Positions 1-10,929 of a DNA stretch of 64,000 nt are shown here, in pieces (the stretch's first letter is position 1; each line of letters begins with the position of its first letter). The notes beneath the pieces were generated by a model. It did no database searches. It had not been told where the DNA came from and saw nothing but the letters and a program-made list of their open reading frames with translations. This DNA comes from Triatoma infestans (taxonomy: Eukaryota > Arthropoda > Insecta > Hemiptera > Reduviidae), in assembly GCA_011037195.1 (NCBI GenBank), contig JAAEAF010003396.1, positions 1 to 64,000 of the forward strand, written 5' to 3'. A program made the position numbers and the translations under genes.

Positions 1-399
1 CCTTTAGTTGTCTTCTCAGAAAGAGTCTGCTCCTTTTACTCCTTCCTGGATGGGCGGAACGTCCGCATTGGGAAATGTAATCGGTGTTTCATCACTAAAC
101 CGCGCTCAGTCATTCAGCTCAAGGGTTCTTCCTCCCGAACACATCATGGACACTACTGCCTTCACCTTCACTGGTGTTGATGGTCGGGCGACAATGGCCC
201 TGGAAATTTGCGAACAAAACTTAGTGTCTTTGATTTTAGATCGTATGTGTGGCTTGATCTAGGTCGACATTTCGCTCATGTAGCAATAGGCGTCTTGAGG
301 TAGTTACTAGTTAAATTTTAGACTTCTATTTTAAATACACTACCGCTGTTAATACCTAAAATTATTTTAAATGTTTTCTTTTTTTATATTAAATCTCTG
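1..399. other. GC-richer unexplained segment at window start
   Basis: The first 260 bases are clearly less AT-rich than what follows. They hold an open frame on the + strand (8-262), and a coding-like frame with one stop on the - strand. Exon 3 of carrier copy A would be expected just upstream of about position 370 if it matched copy B, but I see no carrier sequence here. This suggests an insertion or rearrangement between exon 3 and exon 4 of copy A. I do not recognise a protein family. Confidence 0.3.
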
Positions 400-1113
400 A
401 AATTGAATTCAAAATGTAAAAAATAGAGTTTTGTAATATTATTTTGAGTGGAAGTATATTTTTTCAAAGAAATTAAGGGAGTTTCTATCATTAAACAATA
501 CTTGTTGTGGTTTGAGACAGTTCTGTTGCCTTAAATTACCTAAATTTTTCCCGAATTTCTTCATTATCACTACTTCTGTAAATGAACATACAAGCAAAGT
601 AACGTATAAGTAAAGTAGTAACTTATATGAATCCATTTCTGTTCAGGGTCGTTCGGTAGGCAAGTCAGAGATTTCACAGAATTAAACTGGCTATAGCAAT
701 GTTATTGGTCATAAGTATTATTGGAAAGACAATGTTGAATTGTATTAATAACTCGTTCCAGGTATTCCACAGTTTATGGATGTTTAGCTAATATTTACAG
801 AAAAGAAGGTATACGTGGATTGTTCAGAGGATTTCTCATAAGTCAGGCAACGGTCATAGTAAACAGGGCGTTATTTTTTGGACTTTATGATTTGTTTAAA
901 TTTGGTCAATTAACAAATTTCAATTTGCACCCTACAGCATCTAAAATGTTCGCCGCCCAGGTAATCCACAATTGTCATTTTATTATTATTTATTATAAGA
1001 ACCAATTTATCTATTGAAAAAACTAAGCTAAATAATTTACATGGCTATCATCATGTAAAATACGAGGAAATTTCTTAAACTTCCGGCTGAATCCTAATAT
1101 ATTCTTTATATTC
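400..1113. repeat. Segmental duplication, arm A (matches 24990-25835)
   Basis: The end of intron 3, exon 4 and the first 150 bases of intron 4 of carrier copy A are near-identical, apart from indels, to 24990-25835. Shared intronic landmarks include a poly-A/AATAGAG run before exon 4 and an ATAAGAACCAA block after it. Because intron matches intron, this was a DNA-level duplication and not retroposition. The main difference is a SINE present only in the other arm. Confidence 0.85.
762..960 (+). CDS. ADP/ATP-carrier-like protein, copy A, exon 4
   Basis: This exon codes the end of SLC25 repeat 2 and the start of repeat 3 of an ADP/ATP-translocase-like mitochondrial inner-membrane carrier. It follows a TTCCAG acceptor and ends in CAG before GTAATC. 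It is 199 nt long, starts one base into a codon and ends in phase 0, exactly as in copy B. Recognisable pieces are YRKEGIRGLFRGF and NRALFFGLYDLFKFG, which align with the translocase blocks YKSDGIKGLYQGF and YRAAYFGIYDTAKG. The contact-point II pair Gly-Ile of canonical translocases is not conserved. Exons 1-3 lie outside or upstream of the window, so the gene is partial here. Frame is intact and splice sites are good. Confidence 0.88.
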
Positions 1114-2199
1114 CAAGTCTGACATTACCGCCCATAAGATGGGCTTCTTTAGAGCCGGACCTAAAGGCCAATACTTGTCTTATTGAAAGAATAAACATAA
1201 TAAAAAAAAAATCGTTAGAAGCCGTGAGGTCCGAAGCATGAAGATTTGACTGCTGAATAGAGAAGAAAGGAACATGTTATTAAAACAAATTATGCTAATT
1301 TAAGTACAAACATTGTTGGTGAAAAATCAATGATACAAGCTTAATAGAGTATGTATTGTTTTTGTTAATATTATATTCAATTCGTTTGAAGAAACAAAAT
1401 TGGGAATTAGAAAACAATATTACAAATATAATTAATAACCGAGCAACATTAACAATAGTTGAGATTTTGATTATTTAAATGCATACTCTATATATAAATG
1501 TATACTGAAAATTAACAGGAATATAAAGAATTAATAAAAATGACTAGGACATAATGCTTGTAAATAAACAAATGTAAACAAAGATCCAGTGATATCGGAG
1601 ACATTTTCCAGCTCTGCGGAACCAACTAGTATGATTTAAAGTTTTAAAAAAAATATCATTTAAACCATTTCTGATAAGGAAGCTAGCAAAATATAGTTTT
1701 TGCGATAGGGTTTAAACGAAGGTATTTTATGGGAAGGTACGATGCTTTCCTCTAAAATATCATAAGTTTGTTTTCTGCACTTAGTCATGCTGAGAAATTT
1801 TTTTCTTTCATATTTGGTAGCATTTTTAATGACGTTCCCAACCCATTTCTCAATTCTTCACTGTTTTGTTACGGTGTTCTGTATATTGTGAGTGCAATTA
1901 CACACACTTGTTTTGTCTTATGCTTGTTTTGAATATAAAAAAAGTTTTATATGACTGAATATTATAAAATCTGACTGAACTGTAATTGTTAATGTTTGAA
2001 TCAATAAAAGGGTTACGGGCCAAGTCAGTCTATGATGAAAGCAATATATAATATGTGTATAGAAAGTTGTCTGTACTTTTTTACTTTCTGGAACTGCTGT
2101 GAGAGAAAGTTTTGCAGTCGTTCCAAATTTTGCACATCGATTTTTTACTGGTTGTACGTTTTAACGCCTCCTGAGGTGAAGAAAAGTGATATATATACA

Positions 2200-2752
2200 C
2201 AACTATAGCGAAAAAAATTCCGTCTTAAAAAAAAAATTACATTTAATAAATAATATAATATTGTCTGGCCGTTTTCACCAGTTATTTTGTTTTGGCTATT
2301 AATAGTTAACGCTATTAGAGTATATTAGACTTGGTACATTACCCTTGTGGTATTAAAAAAAGTAAATAAATCAAAAATGATTACTACTTTGTGTTCCCTT
2401 ATTATCAATTTGTTTATTTTTTATTCAGTTCGAATTGATTTTTATTTTCTTTAACTTCGCTTCTGCTTGTCCCTTGACTAAGAAAATTAAAATTAAAAAT
2501 TCGATTTTTCAAAATGCCCCTTAGTGACGAGGATGTCGCACGTGCTGTAGCACTTATTGATGGCGGCCTCTCCATCGTATTGGCGGCTACTGCTATTCGC
2601 TTTCCCTATGAAACTCTGCCAAATGCAGTGCAATGCGTTACATAGAAACAGGCTCATACTCAAGAAGGACAGCCTCAGGGCGTTCAAGGGCCACTGAACT
2701 GTGGGACGACCGTTTTTTTTTGACACTGACAATTTTACGAAATCATCATATT
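2200..2752 (+). mobile_element. Tc1/mariner fragment, 5' end and transposase start
   Basis: This matches the near-complete element at 51870-53325 in the opposite orientation. It covers the inner part of the terminal repeat, the AT-rich leader and the start of the transposase, whose frame begins MPLSDEDVARAVALIDGG at 2514. A stop falls after about 42 codons. Homology ends near 2752, where the hammerhead-bearing repeat takes over. It is a dead fragment within intron 4 of copy A. Confidence 0.72.
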
Positions 2753-2801
2753 ATAACAGTATCAAAGACATTTTCCATGATGCACTGTTTTTTTTTGTGG
2801 T

Positions 2802-2839
2802 CATCGACCAGTTTCGGGCGTTTGCCCATCTTCAGGGAG
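2802..2839 (-). ncRNA. Hammerhead-ribozyme-like motif, copy 2
   Basis: Read on the - strand the order is CTGAAGA core, a U, GGGC-AAAC-GCCC stem II, GAA, a two-base-pair stem III (AC/GU with loop UG), then C at the expected cleavage site. All invariant core bases of a hammerhead are present. Stem I pairing (next to GATGA) is weaker than in the 50564 copy. It sits in a dispersed repeat in the intron of a + strand gene, so a ribozyme transcript would be antisense to that gene. Confidence 0.55.
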
Positions 2840-2966
2840 CGTTTGTCAGACAGTGTGATAACACAGACTTGCCAGAGAAATTCGTTTACCACACTGCCTA
2901 GTCTTTTAAATGTATTTAAAAACTAAACTCTTAAACTAGGTCAATAGGTCAGGTAGAGGGTGGTGA

Positions 2967-3060
2967 TACCTGAGTGGAAAACAGGAACACGTGTTTGGGT
3001 TTTAAAAGGGAACATACGTTTCTTAAAATGGAAAACATCCAAACACGTGGGGGGGGGGGC
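2967..3060. repeat. Hairpin-like repeat linked to hammerhead repeat
   Basis: A CCTGAGTGG block, an inverted ACACGTGTTTGG / CCAAACACGTG pair and a run of G follow the hammerhead motif. The same CCTGAGTGGGAAA block opens the hairpin at 50345-50532 beside the other well-preserved hammerhead copy, so both parts probably belong to one mobile unit. Confidence 0.5.
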
Positions 3061-3263
3061 TAATCTTAAACTCCGTTGTAGGAGGGAAATTCACTTTATA
3101 ATTAACTATCTGTACTATCTTATTATTCTGGTTATTTATTTATAATAACGAAAAATAACACTTCGTTATCCGTGTGCTGTTGTGTGGTATAGTCGCTGAC
3201 AAGAAAGGACATTTTCAAGAACATTTTTCTACATATAACTCACATATAAATTATTTTCAACAG

Positions 3264-3533
3264 GCATCATCTGTAGTATCCAGTTTTGTAGCTTATCCTA
3301 TAGAAACGGTTGCCAGAAGGATAATTGCGGAAACTGGACGAAGTAAGAAAATTTATGGAACCGCACGGCATGGTTTTGATAAAATTTTGGCAGAAGAAGG
3401 TATAAAAGGTTTCTTTGGTGGTGCATTAATCAACAGCATCCGAAGCGTCGGCGGAGCAATTGTGTTAATATTACACGATGAAATATCTATTTTAATGTTA
3501 AAATATCACAAAAAAACAAAGACTAAAAAATGA
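3264..3533 (+). CDS. ADP/ATP-carrier-like protein, copy A, last exon
   Basis: Terminal exon of carrier copy A, phase 0, from CAACAG to a TGA stop. It codes SLC25 repeat 3: SYPI/AYPIETVARR in place of the translocase PFDTVRRRMMM signature, then EEGIKGFFGGALINSIRS and GGAIVLILHDE, matching the translocase FFKGAWSNVLRG and GGAFVLVLYDE blocks. The arginine corresponding to the nucleotide contact point III is kept, but the first arginine of RRR is alanine, so the repeat-3 gate motif P-x-[DE]-x-x-[KR] is incomplete. The tail ends in a lysine-rich KKTKTKK. It differs from copy B in several residues (for example GIETV versus PIDTV region and RHGF versus WRCF), showing divergence after duplication. 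Confidence 0.88.
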   Translation, partial: ASSVVSSFVAYPIETVARRIIAETGRSKKIYGTARHGFDKILAEEGIKGFFGGALINSIRSVGGAIVLILHDEISILMLKYHKKTKTKK

Positions 3534-5045
3534 TGCTTTTAAATTGTCTTGTGTTAAAGTTTATTTTGAATTTTTTTTTAATTATATGCCCTGCCCTTAG
3601 GACTCTATATAATCAAGAATATTTTTAGATTTTATTTTATCTCTTCAGTATAAATCCTATTAATAGATTAGGACAATTAAAAAAAAAAATTATTAAAATA
3701 ATTCATAAGATTATCATTCCCTTATAAAAGGGGCCCGAATTTTTAAATGCCGCATGAAAGAAGTGATTAAGAAAAAGCCCATCAATATTAATTAATAATC
3801 ATCTATTAAAGATGAGATAGTTCATAATTATATTTTTTTTTTTTTTGGAGTATTTAACATAAATAACTGGACGGGGTTTACATGCTCATAGGTAGCGCCA
3901 ATGACATCAAGAAACTCAAACAACATTTGAAATATTAACAATCCGCTGAATTCACTAAAATCACTTTTCCAGATAAATCTTTTAAATGAAATCTATAGAA
4001 GGTAGCTGTTTTCTAAAAAAAATAAAAAAAAAAAAATTGAGTAACATAAGCTATAAAGAGTTGGCACTTCGGATTAATTGATTTTCTAAAAAAATGGAGT
4101 TCTAGCAATATATCTCTAATGGGTATTTAATGACTCCTGAGTTATCTTGCTATGCCGCAGAACGGTTCAGGTCCGATGAGGGTGTATTCATGATTAGGAT
4201 AACAAATTAATGAAATCTGTCGGCGTTTATATGAAGAAAATCGCAAAAAAAAACTTGAAGAAACTTTTAATAATAAAAACACTTCTTCAAACTCGGAATA
4301 TTGGCACCATATTTTTAATTCTATTTAATATTCTTTAGATGCTACAATTGCACATTTCATAAATTGAAATATATATCAAATTGTAGCAATACATATGTAT
4401 TGTTATAGGGTTACTAATTAAAAAACACTTAAAACATTTTTTGGTGTTTTCTTATGATACCCTCTGGCCGATCAGCCAACCAACAGATACTTCTGATAAA
4501 TTGAAATAACATTTTAGAGGAAAAACCCACTCTTCCCCCGAAAAATCCCTTAAATGAATTTTCCCGGAGAAATGATTCACATTAGAGATGTAGCTCCTTA
4601 TATATATATATATATATCTAGTTGATATTCCAAGTTTACGGAAAAGATTTTCAGAGGCGTTTTCGGAAAAATTGCAAGAAATTGAAAAATCCCTTTAGTA
4701 GAGTGATAGTTCCGGTTAAGGAATTTTAACAGTTATCTTCCTGTCCGGATTGCATGGTGATATCCAAACGGGAATGTAAGTTTAAACTTTCTGCAATTTA
4801 TACTATTTTGCTGTATGCTGTTCAATATACACACACACAAAGACTATTTTATTTAAAAAAAAAAAAACACTTTTTTGGATTCAAGGAACCTTTAAACGTA
4901 TATTTCCGGTGAAAACTCGATGACACGAGCACAACAATAAGAGAAAGTAAAAATCATGTAGAATCAAGTGATTTCTTTTGGATTCAGTGATTGTTATAAA
5001 AATTGTATCCCCAGTTACCTAGGAATATAAATACATAAAATTAAC
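3534..5045. repeat. Repeat fragments downstream of carrier copy A
   Basis: AT-rich with no gene. A stretch at 4145-4330 beginning GATGAGG after CCGCAGAACGGTTCAGGTCC is repeated at 19235-19425. At 4480-4949 there is a reverse-orientation fragment of the TIR-ended repeat family, recognised from CACCCTTCCCCC-like modules, TTTCCGGTGAAAACTCGAT and the closing AAGAGAAAGTAAA. In both places the two repeats lie side by side in the same order, which suggests that they belong to one larger unit. Confidence 0.55.
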
Positions 5046-5160
5046 TAATGAATAAGCAGACCAGCTTGCCAAATTGCGATCGCAGAAGGTACAACAAGCG
5101 ACTCCAATAGAGTTCAACGTGGGGCACAGGATCCTGAAAGAAGAAAGGCCTTAGAAGATA
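5046..5160 (+). pseudogene. Possible RNase H tail of a LINE (remnant)
   Basis: A short frame reads NE-stop-ADQLAKLRSQK followed by IEFNVGHRILKEERP. The NE..ADQLAK block resembles the GNExADxLAK motif at the end of retroelement RNase H domains. It is only about 110 bases long and carries a stop, so the identification is tentative. Confidence 0.3.
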
Positions 5161-5463
5161 TGCAACAGCTACCTAGGCAGGCCAATACATTATTTTAATC
5201 ACAGCTCGGAGTCGAATGGCTGAATGGTCGAATGATTCGGCATTAGTAAAAAAAAAAAGAAAAGATTTGATTGACGCGAAAACATTTTTCATTGAAGTAC
5301 ATAGATGGGAATGAAGTTTATGGCGCGAAATTTTTTTTTGATTATATTTTGGCAGAACCCATAATTGTTAAATATGTTTAAAAAAAAAAGCATTTTGTTT
5401 TAAATAAATCTGCAATACCTTTCAAGCGCCGTTTGAAGCGTTCGTAGTTTCATAACTCATGCA

Positions 5464-5709
5464 TTGAACACTACAATTTTACGAAGCAATACCATTCGAA
5501 AAATTCTTCTCTTTTCCTTATTGCTTTGCATTTGCTTATATGCCAGGGACCACAAGAAAGATCGTGCCTTAAACAAAAAAATTAATGACATGAAAAAAAG
5601 AAAGCAATCTAGAAAATTGCGAAAGGTTATAACTGCTACTAATGGAGATATTTTAAATGATGAAAAACACGGAACGCTAATAATTTTTATTTCAAACCTC
5701 CTTTATTAA
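5464..5709 (+). CDS. Small ORF with signal-peptide-like start
   Basis: An 81-codon frame. After a short N-terminal part there is a hydrophobic stretch (ILLFSLLLCICLYA, about residues 14-27), followed by a strongly basic segment rich in Lys and Arg (RDHKKDR, KKRKQSRKLRK). The layout is that of a secreted or membrane-anchored basic peptide. An AG/GTTATA donor near 5625 could end a first exon after the basic segment. I recognise no family, and AT-rich DNA readily makes hydrophobic and lysine-rich frames, so this may be chance. Confidence 0.3.
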   Translation: MNTTILRSNTIRKILLFSLLLCICLYARDHKKDRALNKKINDMKKRKQSRKLRKVITATNGDILNDEKHGTLIIFISNLLY

Positions 5710-7250
5710 AAGGAGGATAAAATAAATAGCTAATTTAAGAATTTAAATATTGATTTGTTTTTCTTGTATATGTACCGCCGAAGAGAGCAGAATTGAACAA
5801 AGTGTATAGTTGAACTGTAAAGATACTCAATAATATTCAATGGATACTGAAGAGAAATGTCCGGTTTATAATTTGGACCAAAAAGAATCATTATTGCATA
5901 TATTATTTTTTAATTACCGTTTTATAATAATTACAGATCTCAGTTTCTAACTAATATACTTCCAGATTAGTCCATAATCAGCAAATCTTATGGACATTTT
6001 GATTATAGATAATAATGATAAATTAAAAAAATGTGTTTTTTTTGTTTTCTTTTCTTGCTTAAGAACAAGGAATTTTGCTATCGATTTCTAACCCAATGTT
6101 TGTTTTTATTTTTATTTTGTATATTATTTTTCTATCTTTTTTCTTTTAAATACTTCAAATTTGAATTTACTTTATTACATACTGTTTGCTTTTTGTCAAT
6201 GCCATATAGCTAGCTGTTAATAGCTCAAGAAAATTTGTATATTAACTATTTGTGTATATCATAAAAAACTTGTAATATAAATCAGCCAGACTCGCTGTTA
6301 TAATGTATTAAATACGTAAAATACAGAAATCATAATAATAATAGTAACTAATTAATTAAAATTAGTTTATTTTTGTAGTTATAAGAATGGCCATCAGATA
6401 ACAGCACCTACTGAGAACTCAATTTTATTTATGGTTAAATAGTTTGTCACTAGGTGTCTCTACGTCCGAAGAATTACATTTTTACAAGTCCAATATACAA
6501 AACAAAGTTATAGTGTGATAAATGGTTCAATGGATGGCGCTGTGTTCGCGTGGCGAATTTTGGAACTACAATTTCCTGTATCTGGAAACTTCTGCTTTCT
6601 GGTGGCAATTATTTGAACTAATACCTAATTCTAGATTAGGTAAGTGTTGCTATTTAGTGGTTAATTCTGAAACGTTAATTTCTTTTTTTCGTTTTTTATC
6701 AATTTTTTCCTTTTTTATTCTGAACTAAAATGTAAAATTTGAATTCATTGTTTTTTTAAAATTATTTTATAAGAATACAGTCTTAATTTTCCAGTGTAAA
6801 GTTCATCTCCATAACAACAGTCTTAAAACAGTTAGAAAAAGGGAAAAATCTTATATTTGTTCTTTATCTGTATCTCTTTTTATATAATTAATGATTTAAT
6901 TATTTGTTACAATGGGCTAATTGTGATTCGAAAATTAATTAAGCTATTTTCTCTTTTAATTATCCAATATTGTGCTGTGTAGATAATGAGTTTTTATAAT
7001 CATGCTATAAAGTGAAGTTATTCCTTATTGAATTGCTTTTATGTCGCCTAGAACATATTCTTCGATATATAATATATATGGCTTGGAAGCAATGGTGACT
7101 TCATATAACTGTTAGATTATTTTTTTTCTTCTAAAATTTATTCATCCAAATTTGCAATAATTATCTTTTCACTGTTTTAATAATGTTGACAGGTATTCAA
7201 ATGAGCAAAATATTGGCACGTTGACGGTGAAGGTGGTATAAACATGGATT
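5710..7250. other. AT-rich stretch, nothing recognised
   Basis: Low-complexity AT-rich DNA. The open frames at 6031-6213 and 6522-6728 are hydrophobic Phe/Leu-rich translations of T-runs with no recognisable domain. Confidence 0.6.
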
Positions 7251-7259
7251 GTGATACTG

Positions 7260-7630
7260 CCAGAAGTTTTTTTTATAGAGTTACGCGAACCTACTAGAAT
7301 CTGTTTGAAAGTAGCCGCACCAGGAGGTGGATATCTAAGTCATCATCATAGTCCTGTCCTCTCCTACCGTCTAGACAGTGTAGAGGCCTTACAGAGCTTC
7401 TTCCATCCATCTCTATCTTTTGCCAATTCTTTTCTACTTCCCTATTCTATTCTTCTTGCTTCCAAACTTTCCTTCACTTCCTCATGCCAGGTTCTTCTTT
7501 GTCGGCTGCTGCGTCTCCTGCCTTCCACCTTAGTCTCGTATATCAGCTTTGCGATTTTTACATGACCCTATCACCGATCACCATAGTCTTCGTTTTCTCG
7601 ATATTAATTTCCAGTTCACCATCACTTAGA
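7260..7630 (-). pseudogene. LINE reverse transcriptase remnant (RTE-like)
   Basis: On the - strand, around 7560-7610, the translation reads EINIEKTKTMVIGDR, which matches the block following the catalytic YADD region in RTE-type and related reverse transcriptases (leucine-glutamate-x-N-x-x-KTK). The neighbouring sequence fits the same domain but is broken by stops. There is no element end and no poly-A that I can assign. Confidence 0.45.
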
Positions 7631-7867
7631 TATCCAGTGGAAAAAAACAAAACAAAACTGGATACCTAAGTGATGGTAAAAATGGTGCATTCAGGCTTGG
7701 AGATCATGATTATGCTAACGCTACTAACCGGGAATATTAGCCACATAATCATATCTCGTCCTTATTCCTTATTGATACATATATATAATAAACTCGTTAA
7801 ACTTTTTATCAATAAAAACCAATGTTCAAAAAATTAAAAATAAAACCACTGCTTATATTTACTAATT

Positions 7868-9125
7868 CGGAGTACAACGCACAGCCTGTCTGGCTATTAC
7901 CGGCGCGATGAGAACTACATCGACGGTGGCATTGGAGATGCTGCTGGGGCTAACCCCCCTTCAGTATGTGGTAGTGGGAGAGGTAATGAAAGGGTACCTC
8001 AGAATGAGGTGCAAGGGAGAATGTGTGAGAACCTTTCGGGGGGATCAACTAGGATCGAGAATGAAATTTGGTGAGTGAACCGATTTCTTCTATCCAAACT
8101 TGATGAGACGAGCAAGAAATGGGGATTTCAGAGAGATTATGAGATTACCATTGGTAGTATAGGGGATGATAACCTCACGAGGCCAACGGAGTCGGGCAGC
8201 GGTATTATTCGCTGCTATTCAGATGGCTCTAGGCAGGAGGGCACTGGCCTGTCGGGGGCGGGAGCATGGTTTCAGGAGTTGGATAGAGGGAGTTCGGTGG
8301 CCTTGGGTGGTTTGGCCACTGTTTTCCAGTCTGAGGTGGTGGGCATCATTGAATGCTGCCACCTTGTGGGGGAGTGGCTAGGAGAGTTTAAGGAAGTGCG
8401 GATCTTCTCGATAGTCAAGCCGCACTAAGGGCTTTGAGTAAGCCTTGGTGGAGTTCGAAATTAGTGGGAGAATGTAGGAGAAGGCTTAACGCTTTGGCTC
8501 GGAGGGGTAAGGTGCATCTCTATTGGATACCCGGACATGCGGGAATAGAGGGCAATGAGAGGGCGGATCGGCTGGCCAGGGAGGGATCATCATTACCATT
8601 TTGTGGTCCTGAACCAGCCCTGGCCGTTACAAAGACGTTTCGCGACAAACAGATTAGACTTTGGGAGACGAGAGCTTTGGAGAAATGCTGGGGGGACACG
8701 CAGGGGTGCCTCCAAGCTAAAAGATTTATAAAGGCAAGCAAGCAGGGAATTTCGGAGTATCTCCTGTCTCTTAGTAGGACGGGTTTGAGGACCTTGGTAG
8801 GATAGTGACTGGACACACTTGGGTGTCCAGCACTTGTTTAACATAGGGAGGACGCGGAGTCCCATTTGTCAGAACTGTGATGACGGAGTTAGGGAAACGG
8901 TGTATCACTACTTATGTCAGTGTCCCCGTTTCGCTGGAACTAGGTTTCGTATATTTGGGAGGACACCACTCTCGCAGGATTGCCTGGGCGAGTTGGAGTT
9001 TAGGGATATCTTGGGATATTGCAGATTAACCGGCAGGTTACCGGGGGAGATTAATTAAGGGGCCATGGGGAGTATCGGGGGGATAAGAGCCACATAGGCT
9101 TAGGTCCCGCGCCTTAGGGCACCCG
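7868..9125 (+). pseudogene. I/LOA-like LINE, ORF2 C-terminal end, copy 1
   Basis: A 5'-truncated non-LTR retrotransposon. The end of the reverse transcriptase (RTACLAITGAMRTTSTVALEMLLGL, broken here only by truncation) is followed by an RNase H domain: YSDGSRQEG with the first catalytic Asp, QSEVVGI with the Glu, then HAGIEGNERAD at about 8537-8570. After it come a CQNCDDG...HYLCQCPRF zinc-knuckle-like motif (8866-8930) and a 3' UTR ending ...GGGCACCCG. Frame breaks at about 8060, 8425 and 8805 make it a dead copy. A second copy of the same family lies at 37046-38310. Clade I or LOA is inferred from the presence of RNase H. Confidence 0.78.
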
Positions 9126-10590
9126 TCTTTTTGAATTTTTCTAATTGAATTACAGAATTATAATAATAAAATAAGTCAGGACCATGTCAGGACTCTGAAT
9201 GCAAGAAACAAATACAAACAAATAATAAAAAAAACAAAAAAATAAGTTTGAATTCGAAATTGGTTACACAAATTCAAACAGTATAGTTGTTATTACTGTA
9301 GGTAACTGGTTCGACTGTCACCGTAAATCTTCGGGATTCATTCGGGAAGATGATGTCATCCCGATTTTTATCAAATAACCTCTCAATAAAAACATTTTCA
9401 ATGTTAAAAAAAATTACCCACTTGTATAATTCTTACCAAGTAGCGTAAACTATATTATGATTACCAATGATGTGTTTAAATAGTTTTAAACTTATTTCAT
9501 GGTTCTCCGTATTATATATAATATTTTAAAAAATAAAAAATAATAGTTTGTGTATTTATAAATATCTTAAATGATTACATAATCAATTTATATTAAAACT
9601 GGTTGTGGCTTTTCCCTAATTTCATGCCTCCACTTTAACATTTTACTTTAGGTTGAATGGTTACTATTTGATATTAAAAATTATTCCATTATTTGGAATA
9701 TATATACGTTAATTTATGCTAAGTTTAATTTAAAAAAATAAAATATCTAATTTTATTGTTTCGTTTTTTTTTTATAAGAAGTCACCAATTTATTTAAATA
9801 ATAATAAAGAAATAAATAAAGTAATTTTGTAAAAATCCAAAGAGGTAGTATGTAGAGACCAAAATAAATAAATAAATAAATAAAAATCAGATGGTGTTTT
9901 TTTAAATTAAAGTTAGCATAAATTAAAGTATATATATATAAAAATGCTGAAATAACGCTAAAATTTTTTCATGAAAAACTAAAGTAAAATTGTATTACAA
10001 ACCTTTTTGTTAGAGATATTTTTTCTGTGGATAGCCTGTTTCATTTTGTTGTCATCGATTTGGTTTCAGACGCGTCCGCCCAACATTAGGCCCCATGTCT
10101 TCTTGATAAAACAGTGCGATAACATAGATTTGCCCAGAGCTACCAACATCAGTTTATATAATATATCAGTACTGCGTATTCAACCACACAACAAACCTTT
10201 TCTATCAAGTTTTTGTACATTTTATGTTTATTTATTTATTTATTTATTTTTTATCAACAAAAGCATTTTAAAATGTATTACATTTTTTTTTTCTTTTTTA
10301 AATAAATTGCCAAATTTTAGCAAGTTACTGCTCAAAAATTTGTAAACAAATGAAATAAAGTTAATAAAATAATTTGTGCTATTACATATGTTTATTAAGT
10401 AATGTTATTTGTTTTTGTTTTGTTTATAAATAAAAAAAAAATATATTAAGGTAAAAATTTAAATAACTGCTTCATAATCTTTTTTTATTATTATTAATTT
10501 TTTTAATTTGAATAAGGTAAAAAAAAAAAAAATAATTTTTTGTTTTGTTTTAAATCTATTGTATATCTATATATATAAAAAAAAAAAAAA
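9126..10590. other. AT-rich stretch with one decayed hammerhead repeat
   Basis: Mostly featureless AT-rich DNA. At 10020-10150 a - strand sequence resembles the hammerhead-bearing repeat (a TGAAACC block followed by ATCGATGACAAC, with the GATAACATAGATTTGCCC flank seen at 2857-2880), but the core bases are mutated and it is not counted as a ribozyme. Confidence 0.5.
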
Positions 10591-10905
10591 TCTGGTGTGA
10601 AACACTCACACAACTTTCTCTTACTCCTGTTCTCAAAATTATAATTGACAAAGGTTATAGTTTGTGTACCAAATATAACGAAATTCGTCGAAAACTGAAA
10701 AAAAACTGTTCAGTAAAAGCGTACTTCCAGCTTACTAATTTTCTTAAAAGTTGGAATTTTGGCCATCTATTTATTTCTAATTAATTTTGTTTTTGGATGA
10801 TAGAATTGTATAATCAACTATGATACCACTTTAGAGGAAGCTGTAATCCCACCCCCTCCCCTAAATGTGTCCTTAAATAAATTTCCCCAAAGAAATGTTC
10901 TTATC
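10591..10905 (-). repeat. TIR-ended repeat family, truncated copy
   Basis: Starts after a poly-A run with CTGGTGTGAAACACTCACAC and AACTTTCTCTTACTCC, the terminal sequence of a repeat family found about nine times in this window. It proceeds into the GTACCAAATATAACGAAATTCGTCG and CCCACCCCCTCCCC modules and ends at about 10905, next to the Ty3/gypsy remnant. Confidence 0.7.
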
Positions 10906-10929
10906 TCTCGCTAGACAGATACACAGAAA

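Larger units (their letters stand above)
961..3263 (+). other. Intron 4 of carrier copy A
   Basis: Runs from GTAATC to TTTTCAACAG. The first 150 bases match copy B. The rest is AT-rich (1114-2199, nothing recognised apart from a short stretch near 1590-1625 resembling DNA downstream of the 50564 hammerhead motif), followed by a Tc1 fragment (2200-2752), a hammerhead-bearing repeat (2753-2900) and a hairpin-like stretch ending in a poly-G run (2967-3060). Confidence 0.7.

Noticed and set aside
10020..10150. A further hammerhead motif on the - strand
   Set aside because: Related repeat, but the CTGANGA core reads CTAATGT and stem II no longer pairs.
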